Shown: piece by piece, positions 42,485 to 53,472 of the stretch
Position numbering within the stretch: position 1 is the first letter of the stretch
Layout of the letters: every line of letters starts with the position of its first letter
Assembly (NCBI GenBank): GCA_963820055.1
Contig: CAWFYJ010000002.1
Span: forward strand, 1 to 64,000
Origin: RHKX01 sp963820055
GTDB taxonomy: Bacteria > Actinomycetota > Thermoleophilia > Solirubrobacterales > 70-9
DNA length: 64,000 bases
Direction of reading: 5' to 3'
Position numbers and translations under genes: made by a program
Notes under the pieces: generated by a model
What the model saw: the letters and a program-made list of their open reading frames with translations, nothing else
What the model was told of the DNA's origin: nothing
Databases searched by the model: none

Positions 42485-43583
42485 GTGAGGGTCGCGCGGG
42501 TCGTCCCGCATTCGTTCCGGAACCTCGCCGACGCCGCGATCGACCTCGGCCCGGGCCTGACCGTCCTCCACGGCGCCAACGGTGCCGGCAAGACGAACGT
42601 CCTCGAGGCGCTCTTCTTCGCCCTCACCGGCCGCTCCTGCCGGACCCGCCGCGAGCGCGAGATGATCGCCTTCGGCGGCGAGCTTGCCCGGGTCGAGGCG
42701 CTGCTCGAGCCCGACGACGGCGAGCACCTCGACCCGCTGGTGATGCTGGCGTCGATCTCGAGCGGCGAGGCGCGCCGGCGGCTCGTCGACGGATCGGCCG
42801 CCCAGCCCGGCGACGATCGCCGCCGTCCGGCGATCTCGATCTTCATGCCCGACCGCCTCGCGCTCGTCAAGGGCCCGCCGTCGCCGCGGCGCGCTCACCT
42901 CGACCGCCTCTCGGGCGCGCTCTGGCCGGCGCGGGCCGACCTGCCGCGCGAGTACTCGCAGGCGCTCGCGCAGCGGAACAGCCTGCTGGCGCGGATCAAG
43001 CGCGGCGGCAATCCCGACGCGCTGTCGGCCTGGGACCGCTCGCTGGCTGACCGGGCCGTCCCGCTCGTCGCGGCCCGCTCGGCGGCCGCCGCGGAGCTGG
43101 CCGAGCCGTTCGAGCGCGCCGGGGCCGAGCTCGGGCTCGCCGGCGGCGCCGACATCGAGTACCGGCCGCGGAGCGGCGACCTCGACGCCGGACGGGATCG
43201 TCGCCGAGCTCGAGGAGCGTCGCGCCGGCGACGTCGCCCGCGGCTTCACCGGCTTCGGGCCGCACCGCGACGAGGTCGAGCTCTCGTTCGGCGGCCGGTC
43301 GCTGCGCCGCTACGGCTCGCAGGGGCAGCAACGGCTCGGCCTGCTGGCGCTGCTGTTCGCCGAGCGGGAGGCGCTCCGCGCAGCTCGCCGGCAGTTGCCG
43401 CTGCTGCTGCTCGACGACGTGATGAGCGAGCTCGACCCGGAGCGCCGCGGCCGCCTCGTCGCGATGCTCGAGGACGGGGGACAGGCATTGATCACCGCCA
43501 CCGAGCTCGAACACGTGCCGGCGACGGGCGCAGCCGAGATCGCGATCGAGGCCGGGGTCGCGACGGCGGGGGCGGAGCGATGA
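42485..43583 (+). pseudogene. recF: RecF recombination mediator, interrupted by a +1 frameshift
   Basis: ABC-type SMC-like ATPase that loads RecA at gaps. The GTG at 42485 opens NLADAAIDLGPGLTVLHGANGAGKTN (split here: Walker A is GANGAGKTN). The frame is good to EYRPRSG (about codon 230). Beyond that it becomes Arg-rich nonsense that fuses into the next gene. Removing one G at 43175-43176 restores ATSTPDGIVAELEER, FGPHRDEVELSFGG, the signature GSQGQQRLGLLALL and Walker B LLLLDDVMSELDPE, ending at TGA 43583. The restored protein is family length (about 365 aa). As written, the ATPase is split and presumably dead; alternatively a base-level sequence error. Confidence 0.88.
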
Positions 43584-43915
43584 GCCGGTCCGGCAAGGGT
43601 CCGAGTCAACCCCGCCCCAACCAACCACGCAGGCTGGGCTCCGCGCTCGAGCGGCTCGTCGCCGAGCAGGCTCCGCAGACGCTGCTCGCCGAGGTCCAGA
43701 CCGCCTGGCCGGGGGTCTGCGGGGACGCGATCGCTGCCCGGGCGGAGCCGGTGGCGGAGCGCGAGGGACGGGTGACGATCGCCTGCGAAAGCGGCGCCTG
43801 GGCCCAGGAACTGGAGCTGATGGGGGAGCTCCTGAAGGAGCGGCTGGACGCGGCGATCGGGCCCGATCGGGTCGCCTCGCTGCGATTCACGGCCGACCTC
43901 GCGCGCCATCGCTGA
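43580..43915 (+). CDS. DUF721 family protein
   Basis: 111 aa; ATG overlaps the restored recF stop (ATGA). Features: RRLGSALERLVAEQAPQTLL, VQTAWPGVCGDAIAARAEPV, and REGRVTIACESGAWAQELEL, the standard DUF721/DciA-like core. In other bacteria DciA-type proteins help load the replicative helicase. The position between recF and gyrB is the usual actinobacterial one. Confidence 0.9.
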   Translation: MSRSGKGPSQPRPNQPRRLGSALERLVAEQAPQTLLAEVQTAWPGVCGDAIAARAEPVAEREGRVTIACESGAWAQELELMGELLKERLDAAIGPDRVASLRFTADLARHR

Positions 43916-44141
43916 GCTTCGGGGGCGCATCCGTTTCAAAATAGGCGCATTTGCAGGGATTTCGTAACCGTGCACAGGAACGGCGACCGCTTGTGCGTGA
44001 TATCCTTATGTCAACCGACCGGCGCACCCCTGGTCCGGGCTTCCTCACCACCGGAAGCCTCTTCCAATCGGGTTCCCAGCGGCTCTGGAGCCGCCGCCGG
44101 GCACGGCATTATTGACTGAGCACCCGAACGGGAAGGACCGA
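43916..44141. other. Spacer before gyrB
   Basis: 226 bp without a gene. It is AT-richer than its surroundings around CAAAATAGGCGCATTTGCAG and GATATCCTTATGTCAA, the likely gyrB promoter zone, though no clean -35/-10 pair is visible. The base pairs near GGAAGCCTCTTCC could form a small hairpin. I see no other structure. Confidence 0.4.
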
Positions 44142-46568
<2,427 letters not shown>

Positions 46569-46626
46569 GCGCCGCGAGCCGACGACTGCAGACAACGCAA
46601 CCGACAACGTGAAGGTGGATGGCTAG

Positions 46627-49248
46627 ATGGAGGCCTCGGACGTTCTGAGCGGAGGCAACGTCGAGATCCGCGAGATCTCGACGGAGATGCGCTCCGCCTA
46701 TCTCGACTACGCGATGAGCGTGATCGTCGGGCGCGCGCTGCCCGACGTCCGCGACGGGCTCAAGCCCGTCCATCGCCGCGTGCTCTACGCGATGCACGAC
46801 CTCGGCCTGCAGCCGAACCGCCCGTACCGGAAGTCGGCGTTCATCGTCGGCGAGGTGATGGGCAAGTACCACCCGCACGGCGACCAGTCGATCTACGACA
46901 CGCTGGTGCGGATGGCGCAGGACTTCTCCCTGCGCGAGCCGCTCGTCGACGGCCAGGGCAACTTCGGCTCGATCGACGGCGATCCACCGGCCGCCATGAG
47001 GTACACCGAGGCGCGCCTCGCTCGGCTCGCCACCGAGATGCTCCGCGACATCGAGGCGGAGACGGTCGACTTCGGACCGAACTACGACGAGTCCTCGGCG
47101 GAACCGCTGGTCCTGCCGTCGCGGTTCCCGAACCTGCTCGTCAACGGCTCCTCCGGGATCGCCGTCGGTATGGCGACGAACATCCCGCCGCACAACCTCG
47201 GCGAGGTGATCGGCGCCGTCCAGGCCTACATCGAGGACCCGGAGATCGACACCGAGGGCCTCATGCAGTACGTCAAGGGACCCGACTTCCCGGGCGGCGG
47301 CACGATCATGGGCTCCGACGGGACCCGCTCCGCCTACCGGTCGGGCCGCGGGTCGGTCCGGGTCCGCGCGAAGGCCCACATCGAGCCGATCAAGAACGGC
47401 AAGGAGGCGATCATCGTCTCCGAGCTCCCCTACACCGTCCGTAAGGGCGGCGACGGCGGCCTGATCCTGAAGATCGCCGACCTCGTCCGCGACAAGAAGA
47501 TCACCGAGATCTCCGACCTCCGTGACGAATCGGACCGCTCGGGGATGCGGCTCGTGATCGAGCTGAAGCGCGACGCGATCCCGAAGGTCGCGCTCAACAA
47601 GCTCTACAAGCACACGCAGATGCAGGCGACCTTCGGGGTCAACATGGTCGCCCTCGTCGACGGCGTGCCGAGGACGCTCTCCCTGAAGGAGATGATCCAC
47701 TACTACGTGCTGCACCAGCGCGAGGTGGTCATCCGCCGGACGCAGTACCAGCTCCGCCAGGCCGAGGCCCGGGCGCACGTGCTCGAGGGCATCCTGATCG
47801 CGCTCGACAACCTCGACGCCGTGATCGCGCTGATCCGCGGGTCGGCCAACCCCGACGAGGCGCGCGCCGGACTGATCGAGAAGTTCGAGCTGACCGAGAT
47901 CCAGGCGCAGGCGATCCTCGACATGCGCCTGCAGCGCCTGACCGCCCTCGAGTCCGACAAGGTCCGCGAGGAGCACGCGGAGCTGATGAAGCGGATCGGG
48001 GAGCTGCGGGCGATCCTCGGCGACGAGAAGCGCATCGACGGCGTCATCAGCGAGGAGCTGGCCGAGCTCGGCGAGCGCTACGCGAGCCCGCGCCGGACCG
48101 ACATCACCTTCGCCGAGGGCGAGGTCGACATCGAGGACATGATCGCCGACCAGCAGATGGTGATCTCGCTGACCGCCTCCGGGTACGCGAAGCGGCTCCC
48201 GCTTGCGACCTACCGCCAGCAGCATCGCGGCGGCAAGGGGGTGACGGGCATGAACCTCAAGGAGGGCGACTACATCGAGCACCTCCACATCTGCTCGACG
48301 CACGACTACCTGCTGTTCTTCACGAACCGCGGCAAGGTCTACCGGCTCAAGGTCTACGAGCTGCCGGAGGGCGCTCGGACCGCGCGCGGCAAGGCGCTCG
48401 TCAACGTCCTGCCGCTCCGCGACGGCGAGCGGGTGATGGCGGTGATTCCGACCCGCGACTTCACCGAGGGCAAGTACCTCGCGTTCGCGACGGCCGGCGG
48501 GCTGATCAAGAAGACGGAGTTCCCGCTCTACAACACGCCGATCCGCGCCGACGGGATCATCGCGATCAAGGTGCGCGACGGCGACGAGCTCGTCCAGGTC
48601 CGGCTCACGTCGGGCGAGGACGACATCCTCATGGTCTCGCGCTCCGGCAAGGCGTCGCGCTTCAGCGAGGACAAGGTCCGGTCGATGGGCCGCGACACCT
48701 CGGGCGTTCAGGGGATGAACGTCTCCGACAAGATCGACGGGTCGCCGAACCGGGTCCTGGCGATGGACATCGCCCGTCCCGACACCGACGTCTTCGTCGT
48801 CACCGAGAACGGCTACGGCAAGCGGACGCCCGTCGAGGACTACCCGGTCAAGGGCCGCGGAACGAAGGGCAACCTGACTGTGAAGCTGACCGAGAAGAAG
48901 GGCGGCCTGGCCGGGGCGCTGATCGTGCGCGAGCACCAGGACCTGCTGTTCATCTCCGTCAACGGGATGGTCCAGCGCACCTCGGTGAAGGGGATCTCCC
49001 GGCACGGCCGGGCGACGCAGGGCGTCAAGGTGATGAACATCGCCGACGACGATCGCGTCAGTGCCGTCGCCCTGGTGGTCGAGGATCAAGAGGCCGCGGC
49101 ACTCCCCGAGGGTGAGGCCGTGGCCGGCGAGGAGCTGCCCATCGACGGGGAGATCGAGGCCTCCGGCGACCAGGTCGAAGACGGTGACGATGACCCCTCC
49201 GTCCCCGTCGGCGACGACGTCGACGCGGATGACGGCGAGCCCGACTGA
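46627..49248 (+). CDS. gyrA: DNA gyrase subunit A
   Basis: 873 aa. Winged-helix/tower core: IVGRALPDVRDGLKPVHRRV, PHGDQSIYDTLVRMAQDF, and catalytic Tyr in RYTEARLARL. The C-terminal beta-pinwheel has a GyrA box QHRGGKG (about residue 533). The C-terminus is strongly acidic (VEDGDDDPSVPVGDDVDADD), which tunes supercoiling in other GyrA proteins. In the quinolone-resistance region, residue 87 (E. coli Ser83) is Gln and 88 is Ser. Begins 58 bp after gyrB. Confidence 0.97.
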   Translation: MEASDVLSGGNVEIREISTEMRSAYLDYAMSVIVGRALPDVRDGLKPVHRRVLYAMHDLGLQPNRPYRKSAFIVGEVMGKYHPHGDQSIYDTLVRMAQDFSLREPLVDGQGNFGSIDGDPPAAMRYTEARLARLATEMLRDIEAETVDFGPNYDESSAEPLVLPSRFPNLLVNGSSGIAVGMATNIPPHNLGEVIGAVQAYIEDPEIDTEGLMQYVKGPDFPGGGTIMGSDGTRSAYRSGRGSVRVRAKAHIEPIKNGKEAIIVSELPYTVRKGGDGGLILKIADLVRDKKITEISDLRDESDRSGMRLVIELKRDAIPKVALNKLYKHTQMQATFGVNMVALVDGVPRTLSLKEMIHYYVLHQREVVIRRTQYQLRQAEARAHVLEGILIALDNLDAVIALIRGSANPDEARAGLIEKFELTEIQAQAILDMRLQRLTALESDKVREEHAELMKRIGELRAILGDEKRIDGVISEELAELGERYASPRRTDITFAEGEVDIEDMIADQQMVISLTASGYAKRLPLATYRQQHRGGKGVTGMNLKEGDYIEHLHICSTHDYLLFFTNRGKVYRLKVYELPEGARTARGKALVNVLPLRDGERVMAVIPTRDFTEGKYLAFATAGGLIKKTEFPLYNTPIRADGIIAIKVRDGDELVQVRLTSGEDDILMVSRSGKASRFSEDKVRSMGRDTSGVQGMNVSDKIDGSPNRVLAMDIARPDTDVFVVTENGYGKRTPVEDYPVKGRGTKGNLTVKLTEKKGGLAGALIVREHQDLLFISVNGMVQRTSVKGISRHGRATQGVKVMNIADDDRVSAVALVVEDQEAAALPEGEAVAGEELPIDGEIEASGDQVEDGDDDPSVPVGDDVDADDGEPD

Positions 49249-49274
49249 CGGGTTTGCTTCAATCCGCGGACCAG

Positions 49275-49290
49275 AGAAAGGAGGTGGTCC
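49275..49290 (+). promoter_or_regulatory. Extended Shine-Dalgarno sequence (16-nt match to the 16S 3' end)
   Basis: AGAAAGGAGGTGGTCC can pair with the usual bacterial 16S 3' end GGATCACCTCCTTTCT over all 16 positions, with a single G-U pair. It lies 4 bp before a TTG and 13 bp before an ATG in the same frame. Confidence 0.75.
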
Positions 49291-49294
49291 TAAA

Positions 49295-49339
49295 TTGAGT
49301 GACATGTTTGTTGGGACTCTGGAGGTGACGGGCCGCTAG
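49295..49339 (+). CDS. 14-codon mini-ORF behind an extended Shine-Dalgarno sequence
   Basis: TTG (or the in-frame ATG at 49304) to TAG at 49337: MSDMFVGTLEVTGR. It is 46 bp after gyrA. The unusually strong RBS argues for real translation; the peptide is too short for a domain. Several hairpins follow downstream. It could be a leader peptide or sORF of unknown role, or an incidental ORF behind a sequence that binds 16S rRNA. Confidence 0.55.
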   Translation: MSDMFVGTLEVTGR

Positions 49340-49578
49340 GCGGCACGCGGGCCGCCCGGCGAATACCACCCGGGCACCGGCGGGACAGACGAGATCGGAG
49401 CTTGTCCCAACCGATCGACGACATCGTCTCCCCGCTTGCTCCGCACCTGTGAGAGGCCGCCGCAGCCACGTGCTGTGAGCGGCCTCTCGCTCGTTCCGGG
49501 CCGGAAACGGCCGGCCGGGACCGGGGTGCAGGCGGCACTGCTACTTTCGCCGCCCTCCCGGGTTCGTGGAGATGAGCA
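49340..49578. other. Intergenic stretch with stacked hairpins after gyrA
   Basis: No larger gene. Three successive stems are visible: GCCCGG/CCGGGC (49354-49359 with 49370-49375), GGGACA/TGTCCC (49382-49387 with 49403-49408), and the long stem listed separately at 49451. This could be a structured 3' or leader RNA. I do not recognise a known riboswitch class. Confidence 0.45.
49451..49488 (+). terminator. Strong hairpin downstream of the gyrA/mini-ORF unit
   Basis: GAGAGGCCGC (49451-49460) pairs perfectly with GCGGCCTCTC (49479-49488). An inner CAGC/GCTG stem closes the loop. No U-tract follows (GCTCGTTCC), so it is either a high-GC terminator or an RNA regulatory element. Confidence 0.6.
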
Positions 49579-50109
49579 ATGCAGCCAGCCGCCGCCAAGC
49601 CGCCGATCGCCCGCCTCACAGGCGCGTTCGTCCTGGCCGCCCTGCTCTCCCTCCTGGTCACAGGGTCCGCGATCGCCGCGCAGCGGACGGTCCGCGACCC
49701 GAAGTTCGACAGCGCGTACCTGTCCAGGCACGGTCGGCTCGACATCACCAAGTCGACCGCGGACCGCAAGCTCACCGCCGTGCGTCACTCGGTCACCACG
49801 AAGGCGAAGGTGCGCCCGGCCCGGCCGGCCGAGCGGCCGGCCATCCTCATCAACACCCGCGGCGGCCGCCGCAGCTCCTACGAGTACATCGTCTACGGCT
49901 CGACGGTCTTCTCCGTCCCGAAGAAGGGCCGCCCGCAGCCGGTCGCCGGCGCAACCCTGACGGCGAGCGACCGGACCTGGCGCTACAGCTTCGACCTCGC
50001 CGACGTCCCCGACCTCGGCGCCGGCTACGGCTGGGCGGCGATCACCCAGAAGCCGGGCGGCAAGGTCGCCGACGTCGCCCCCGACAACGGCTACGTCAAG
50101 AGCCCGTAG
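49579..50109 (+). CDS. Secreted hypothetical protein (176 aa)
   Basis: Signal peptide LTGAFVLAALLSLLVTGSAI, cleavage near AIAAQ. The mature part is a soluble all-beta domain (DSAYLSRHGRLDITKSTADR, RSSYEYIVYGSTVFSVPKKG, GYGWAAITQKPGG). No cysteines or recognisable motif. Monocistronic between the gyrA 3' hairpins and the convergent HNH gene. Confidence 0.65.
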   Translation: MQPAAAKPPIARLTGAFVLAALLSLLVTGSAIAAQRTVRDPKFDSAYLSRHGRLDITKSTADRKLTAVRHSVTTKAKVRPARPAERPAILINTRGGRRSSYEYIVYGSTVFSVPKKGRPQPVAGATLTASDRTWRYSFDLADVPDLGAGYGWAAITQKPGGKVADVAPDNGYVKSP

Positions 50110-50130
50110 CGGCTGGGCCGCGAGCGGGCG

Positions 50131-50730
50131 TCAGGCCGCTGCGACCGCCGCGGTCGCGGCGGCGGGGGTCAGGTAGCGCTCCCAGATCGGCGGGGGCTTC
50201 GGAGCCGCGACGCGGATGAAGATGTTCGGCCCCGGCGGCCGCGGGGTGTTCTTCGGGTGCATGTGGATCTCGCGGGGGAGGCGGTTGCCCTTGCGGCGGT
50301 TGCAGGGCGCGCACGAGGCGACGATGTTCTCCCAGACCGACTCGCCGCCGCGGCTGCGAGGGATGACGTGGTCGACCGTGAGCCCGCCGCGGTCGGTGCC
50401 GCAGTACTGGCAGGTCCAGGCGTCGCGGGCGAGGACAGCCTTGCGGGTGATCTTGCGGCGGTGGACGTCGCGGGGGATGCGGACGTAGGTGACGAGGCGG
50501 ATGACGACCGGCCGCTCGAGATCGAGACGCTCGGAGTGGAGGACGCGGTCGCCGCTCTCGAGAACCTCGGCCTTCGCCTTGAGGAGGAGGACCGTGGCGC
50601 GGCGGACGCTGCAGACGTGGATCGGCTCGAACGTCGCGTTGAGGACCAGAACGCGACCGCCGATTCCCGTCCCACCCGCCGGGCCTGCCGGGGACCGGGT
50701 CCCCGGACCCGGTGCGGACACCACGCTCAT
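50131..50730 (-). CDS. HNH endonuclease family protein
   Basis: 199 aa. Zn-finger HNH motif: CQYCGTDRGGLTVDHVIPRSRGG followed by NIVASCAPCNRRKGNR, shown here in parts (CQYCG, VDHVIPRSRGG, CAPCNRRKG). An N-terminal about 90-residue domain (RVLVLNATFEPIHVCSVRRA) is shared by the chromosomal HNH proteins widespread in actinobacteria and cyanobacteria. No modification partner or phage genes are adjacent, so a housekeeping repair/nuclease role is more likely than a mobile element. Confidence 0.88.
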   Translation of the reverse strand: MSVVSAPGPGTRSPAGPAGGTGIGGRVLVLNATFEPIHVCSVRRATVLLLKAKAEVLESGDRVLHSERLDLERPVVIRLVTYVRIPRDVHRRKITRKAVLARDAWTCQYCGTDRGGLTVDHVIPRSRGGESVWENIVASCAPCNRRKGNRLPREIHMHPKNTPRPPGPNIFIRVAAPKPPPIWERYLTPAAATAAVAAA

Positions 50731-50762
50731 CTGGGCGGGATTCTACCCGCGGCCAAAGCGGA

Positions 50763-51638
50763 CTAGCGCACCTCGGCGGGCAGCGGCGCCGGCGCGCCGA
50801 CCGGATAGCTGCCGAGCACGCGGACCGTCTCGGCCCGCCCGCGGAGCGCCTCGATGCCCGCGGCGACGGCGCCCTCGTCGGCGCGGCCGTCGAGATCGAG
50901 AAAGAACAGGTAGCTGCCGAGGCCGCTGCGGCGCGGCCGCGACTCGATCCGGGTCATGTTGATCTCGCGGTCGGCGAGCACCGAGAGCGCGTCGACGAGC
51001 GCGCCCGGGTGGTCGTCACCGAGCTCGAAGAAGACGAGGGTCGTCCGCCAGGCGAGTCCCTCGGCGGCGACGGGCGGTTCAGCGCCGGCATCGGCGAGCC
51101 AGGCGAAGCGGGTGACGTTGCCGGCCTCGTCCTCGACGTTCTCGCGGAGGACGACGGCGTCGTAGGCCGCGGCGGCCCCGGCCGAGCCGAGCGCCGCCCA
51201 GGGCCGATCCGGCTCGGCGGCGACGCGGCGGACGGCCTCCGAAGTGCTGCTGACGGTCTCGATCGAGGCGCCGGGGAGCTCGGCGCGCAGGAAGGCGGCG
51301 CATTGAGCGATCGGCTGCGGGTGTGAGAGGACGGTCTCGACGTCGGCGAGTGGGAGGTCGCGGGCCGCGATCAGCATCTGGTGGACCTCGAGGTCGAATT
51401 CGCCGACGATCCGGACCCTGTCGGTGTCGAAGGCGAGCGCGTCGAGGGTGGGGCGGACCGTGCCCTCGATCGAGTTCTCGAACGGGACGAGCGCGCGCTC
51501 GGCTGCGCCGGTCTCGACCGCTTCGACGGCGGCGTGGATCGTGGCGACGGGAAGCGGCTCGAATGCGGCACCGGCGGCGGCGAGGTGCAGGGCCTCCTCC
51601 GAGAACGTCCCGGCGGGGCCGAGGTAGGCGACCTTCAT
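50763..51638 (-). CDS. pheA: Prephenate dehydratase
   Basis: 291 aa, monofunctional enzyme converting prephenate to phenylpyruvate in phenylalanine synthesis. Catalytic domain: VAYLGPAGTFSEEAL, VPFENSIEGTV, LSHPQPIAQC and the NVTRFAWL active-site TRF motif. The C-terminal ACT domain (FELGDDHPGALVDAL, NMTRIESRP) mediates Phe feedback; the ESRP motif is conserved. It overlaps the DUF4446 gene by 4 bp. Confidence 0.95.
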   Translation of the reverse strand: MKVAYLGPAGTFSEEALHLAAAGAAFEPLPVATIHAAVEAVETGAAERALVPFENSIEGTVRPTLDALAFDTDRVRIVGEFDLEVHQMLIAARDLPLADVETVLSHPQPIAQCAAFLRAELPGASIETVSSTSEAVRRVAAEPDRPWAALGSAGAAAAYDAVVLRENVEDEAGNVTRFAWLADAGAEPPVAAEGLAWRTTLVFFELGDDHPGALVDALSVLADREINMTRIESRPRRSGLGSYLFFLDLDGRADEGAVAAGIEALRGRAETVRVLGSYPVGAPAPLPAEVR

Positions 51639-52153
51639 CCGGGCTCGCCCCGCGGCTCCGGGCCGCGGCGCGCCTGGTCCATCGCGGCCAGCTCCTCGGG
51701 GGAGAGTTCGAGGGCCGAGCGGCCGCCGACGATCGGCTTCGCATAGACGCGCGCCTGGTCGCGCTGCAGGATTGCGGTGATGATCACGCCGTTGTCGAGG
51801 TCGTCGAGGAGGGCGACCGTGCTCGACTGCCGGCCGCTGGTCTCGTTGAAGGCGTCGTAGCGCAGCACCGCGCTCTTGCTGACGGTCGCGTCGAGGCGCT
51901 GCTCGGCGACGGCGATGCGGGCGGCGCTGCGGGACGTCTCGGCGTGGAGGGTCGCCTCCATGTCGTCGACGACCCGCGCCAGCTCGGCGGCGTGCTCGAC
52001 GAGGTCGGTGCGCCCGTCGCCGAGGACGAGCTTCTGGTCGGCGCGGAGGCGGCGGACCCGGAACATCAGGATCACGCAGAGGAGCAGCGCGAGGACGGCG
52101 ACGCCCGCGGCGGCGAGCGCGACGATTCCCACGGTCGAGTCCAGGTTCCGCAC
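51635..52153 (-). CDS. DUF4446 membrane-anchored protein
   Basis: 172 aa. One N-terminal transmembrane helix (STVGIVALAAAGVAVLALLL), a coiled-coil-like segment (LVEHAAELARVVDDMEATLH), then the DUF4446 domain with VSKSAVLRYDAFNETSGRQS and SSTVALLDDLDNGVIITAI. Function unknown. It starts 33 bp after the CARDB-like membrane protein gene and overlaps pheA, one minus-strand operon. Confidence 0.88.
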   Translation of the reverse strand: MRNLDSTVGIVALAAAGVAVLALLLCVILMFRVRRLRADQKLVLGDGRTDLVEHAAELARVVDDMEATLHAETSRSAARIAVAEQRLDATVSKSAVLRYDAFNETSGRQSSTVALLDDLDNGVIITAILQRDQARVYAKPIVGGRSALELSPEELAAMDQARRGPEPRGEPG

Positions 52154-52186
52154 GGCCTACAGGTTAAGTACCGGTGAGGCGCGTGG

Positions 52187-53338
52187 TCAGAAGGTGACCG
52201 TGTAGCTCGCCTTGTTGTTGTCGGCGACCTGCTCGCAGCCGACGGTTGCGACGTCGACGTCGATGGTGACGCTGTCGCCGGCCTTCGGCGCGGGCTGCAG
52301 CGGGATCTTCACGGTCTGGGTCTCGCCGGCGGCGATCTGGTCGATCGTCCCGGACTCGTTGATGCCGCTGTCGCTGGTGACGTTGACGTTGACGTTGCTC
52401 TCGTCGGCCGTGCCCTGGTTCTGGACGGCGACCTCGATCTCGTTGTCGCCGGCGGTCGCGGTGACGCTGCCGCCGTTCACGAGGGCGACGCCCGAGGGGT
52501 TGAGGAGCGTGCTGCCGTCGACGAGGCCGAGCCCGTGGGTCTCGCCGTCGTTCTTGCAGGCGGTGTCGCTGGCGGTGCCGCCGGTGCTGGTCGCGACGCC
52601 GCCGAGGGCCGCGGCGGTGACGGCGGGGTCGAGGTAATCGGGATCGTCGGGGAGGAACTGGCTGTCGGGTACGCCCTCATCGACGACGACGTCGTTGTCG
52701 GTCAGCGCCTGCTCGATCTGGTCCTGGGCCCGCGCGTAGAGGATGTCGCTCGCCGAGAGGACCTTCATCTGGGTGTAGATCGCCTTGCCGGCCTTGTCCG
52801 CGTCCTTGCCGCCGGCGCTGAGGCCCGCCAGCTGAGCGGAGATGCCCTCGAGAGCGTCGTGGCGGAGCTCGAAGGAGAGGACGACCTGCTCCTGGGCGCC
52901 CTTGATGTCGTCGGGCGCGTCGAGGCCCTGGGCGCGGTCGAGCAGCGCCTGTGACGTGCCCTTGTCGCCGTCGACCTCACCCTGGAAGCCGATGTCGCCG
53001 GCGGAGCCCGTGTCCTTGTTCTCGAGCCGGTCGAAGAAGTTCGTGCTGAGCTGCTCGGTCTCGGCGGTGATCGAGCTGAGATCGCTGACGTAGTTCTGGT
53101 ACGAGCGATCCTTGCGGGCGTCGAGGCAGCCGCGGAAGGCGATCACGATCAGGATCAGGAAGACGATCGCGCCGAGGAGGAGGGCCGCCTGACGGACCCT
53201 TGCCTGCTGCTTGTTCACTGGAGGTCCGCCATGCGGATGGTGGCCGCCCGACGCAGGCGCCCGCCCGGCGCGTGCCGGTTCTCTGGATTCCCCGCCAGGG
53301 GGAGGCTCGTATGGGTCGTCCTCGTCGAAGAAGTCCAC
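52187..53338 (-). CDS. Membrane-anchored extracytoplasmic protein with CARDB-like C-terminus
   Basis: 383 aa from a GTG. A Pro/Gly-rich cytoplasmic N-terminus (EPPPGGESREPARAGRAPA) precedes a transmembrane helix (LLLGAIVFLILIVIAFRGCL). A helical extracellular region follows (residues about 80-210, SLSS/TAETEQLSTNFFDRL). The last about 110 residues form a beta-sandwich typical of CARDB (VNGGSVTATAGDNEIEVAVQ, TVKIPLQPAPKAGDSVTIDV). Divergent from the Ser/Thr kinase gene. A cell-envelope protein of unknown role. Confidence 0.75.
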   Translation of the reverse strand: MDFFDEDDPYEPPPGGESREPARAGRAPASGGHHPHGGPPVNKQQARVRQAALLLGAIVFLILIVIAFRGCLDARKDRSYQNYVSDLSSITAETEQLSTNFFDRLENKDTGSAGDIGFQGEVDGDKGTSQALLDRAQGLDAPDDIKGAQEQVVLSFELRHDALEGISAQLAGLSAGGKDADKAGKAIYTQMKVLSASDILYARAQDQIEQALTDNDVVVDEGVPDSQFLPDDPDYLDPAVTAAALGGVATSTGGTASDTACKNDGETHGLGLVDGSTLLNPSGVALVNGGSVTATAGDNEIEVAVQNQGTADESNVNVNVTSDSGINESGTIDQIAAGETQTVKIPLQPAPKAGDSVTIDVDVATVGCEQVADNNKASYTVTF

Positions 53339-53472
53339 GGCTTACGGGCCTTTCGCCACCGCCAGTATGACCCCTGCCTCGGGCGGTAGGGCGTCCCGGG
53401 CGGCTGCGTGCACCCGGAACGCCCACTTCCCCGCTCCGCAGGAGCCCAATCGCAGGCGGCGAAACGGTCGCC

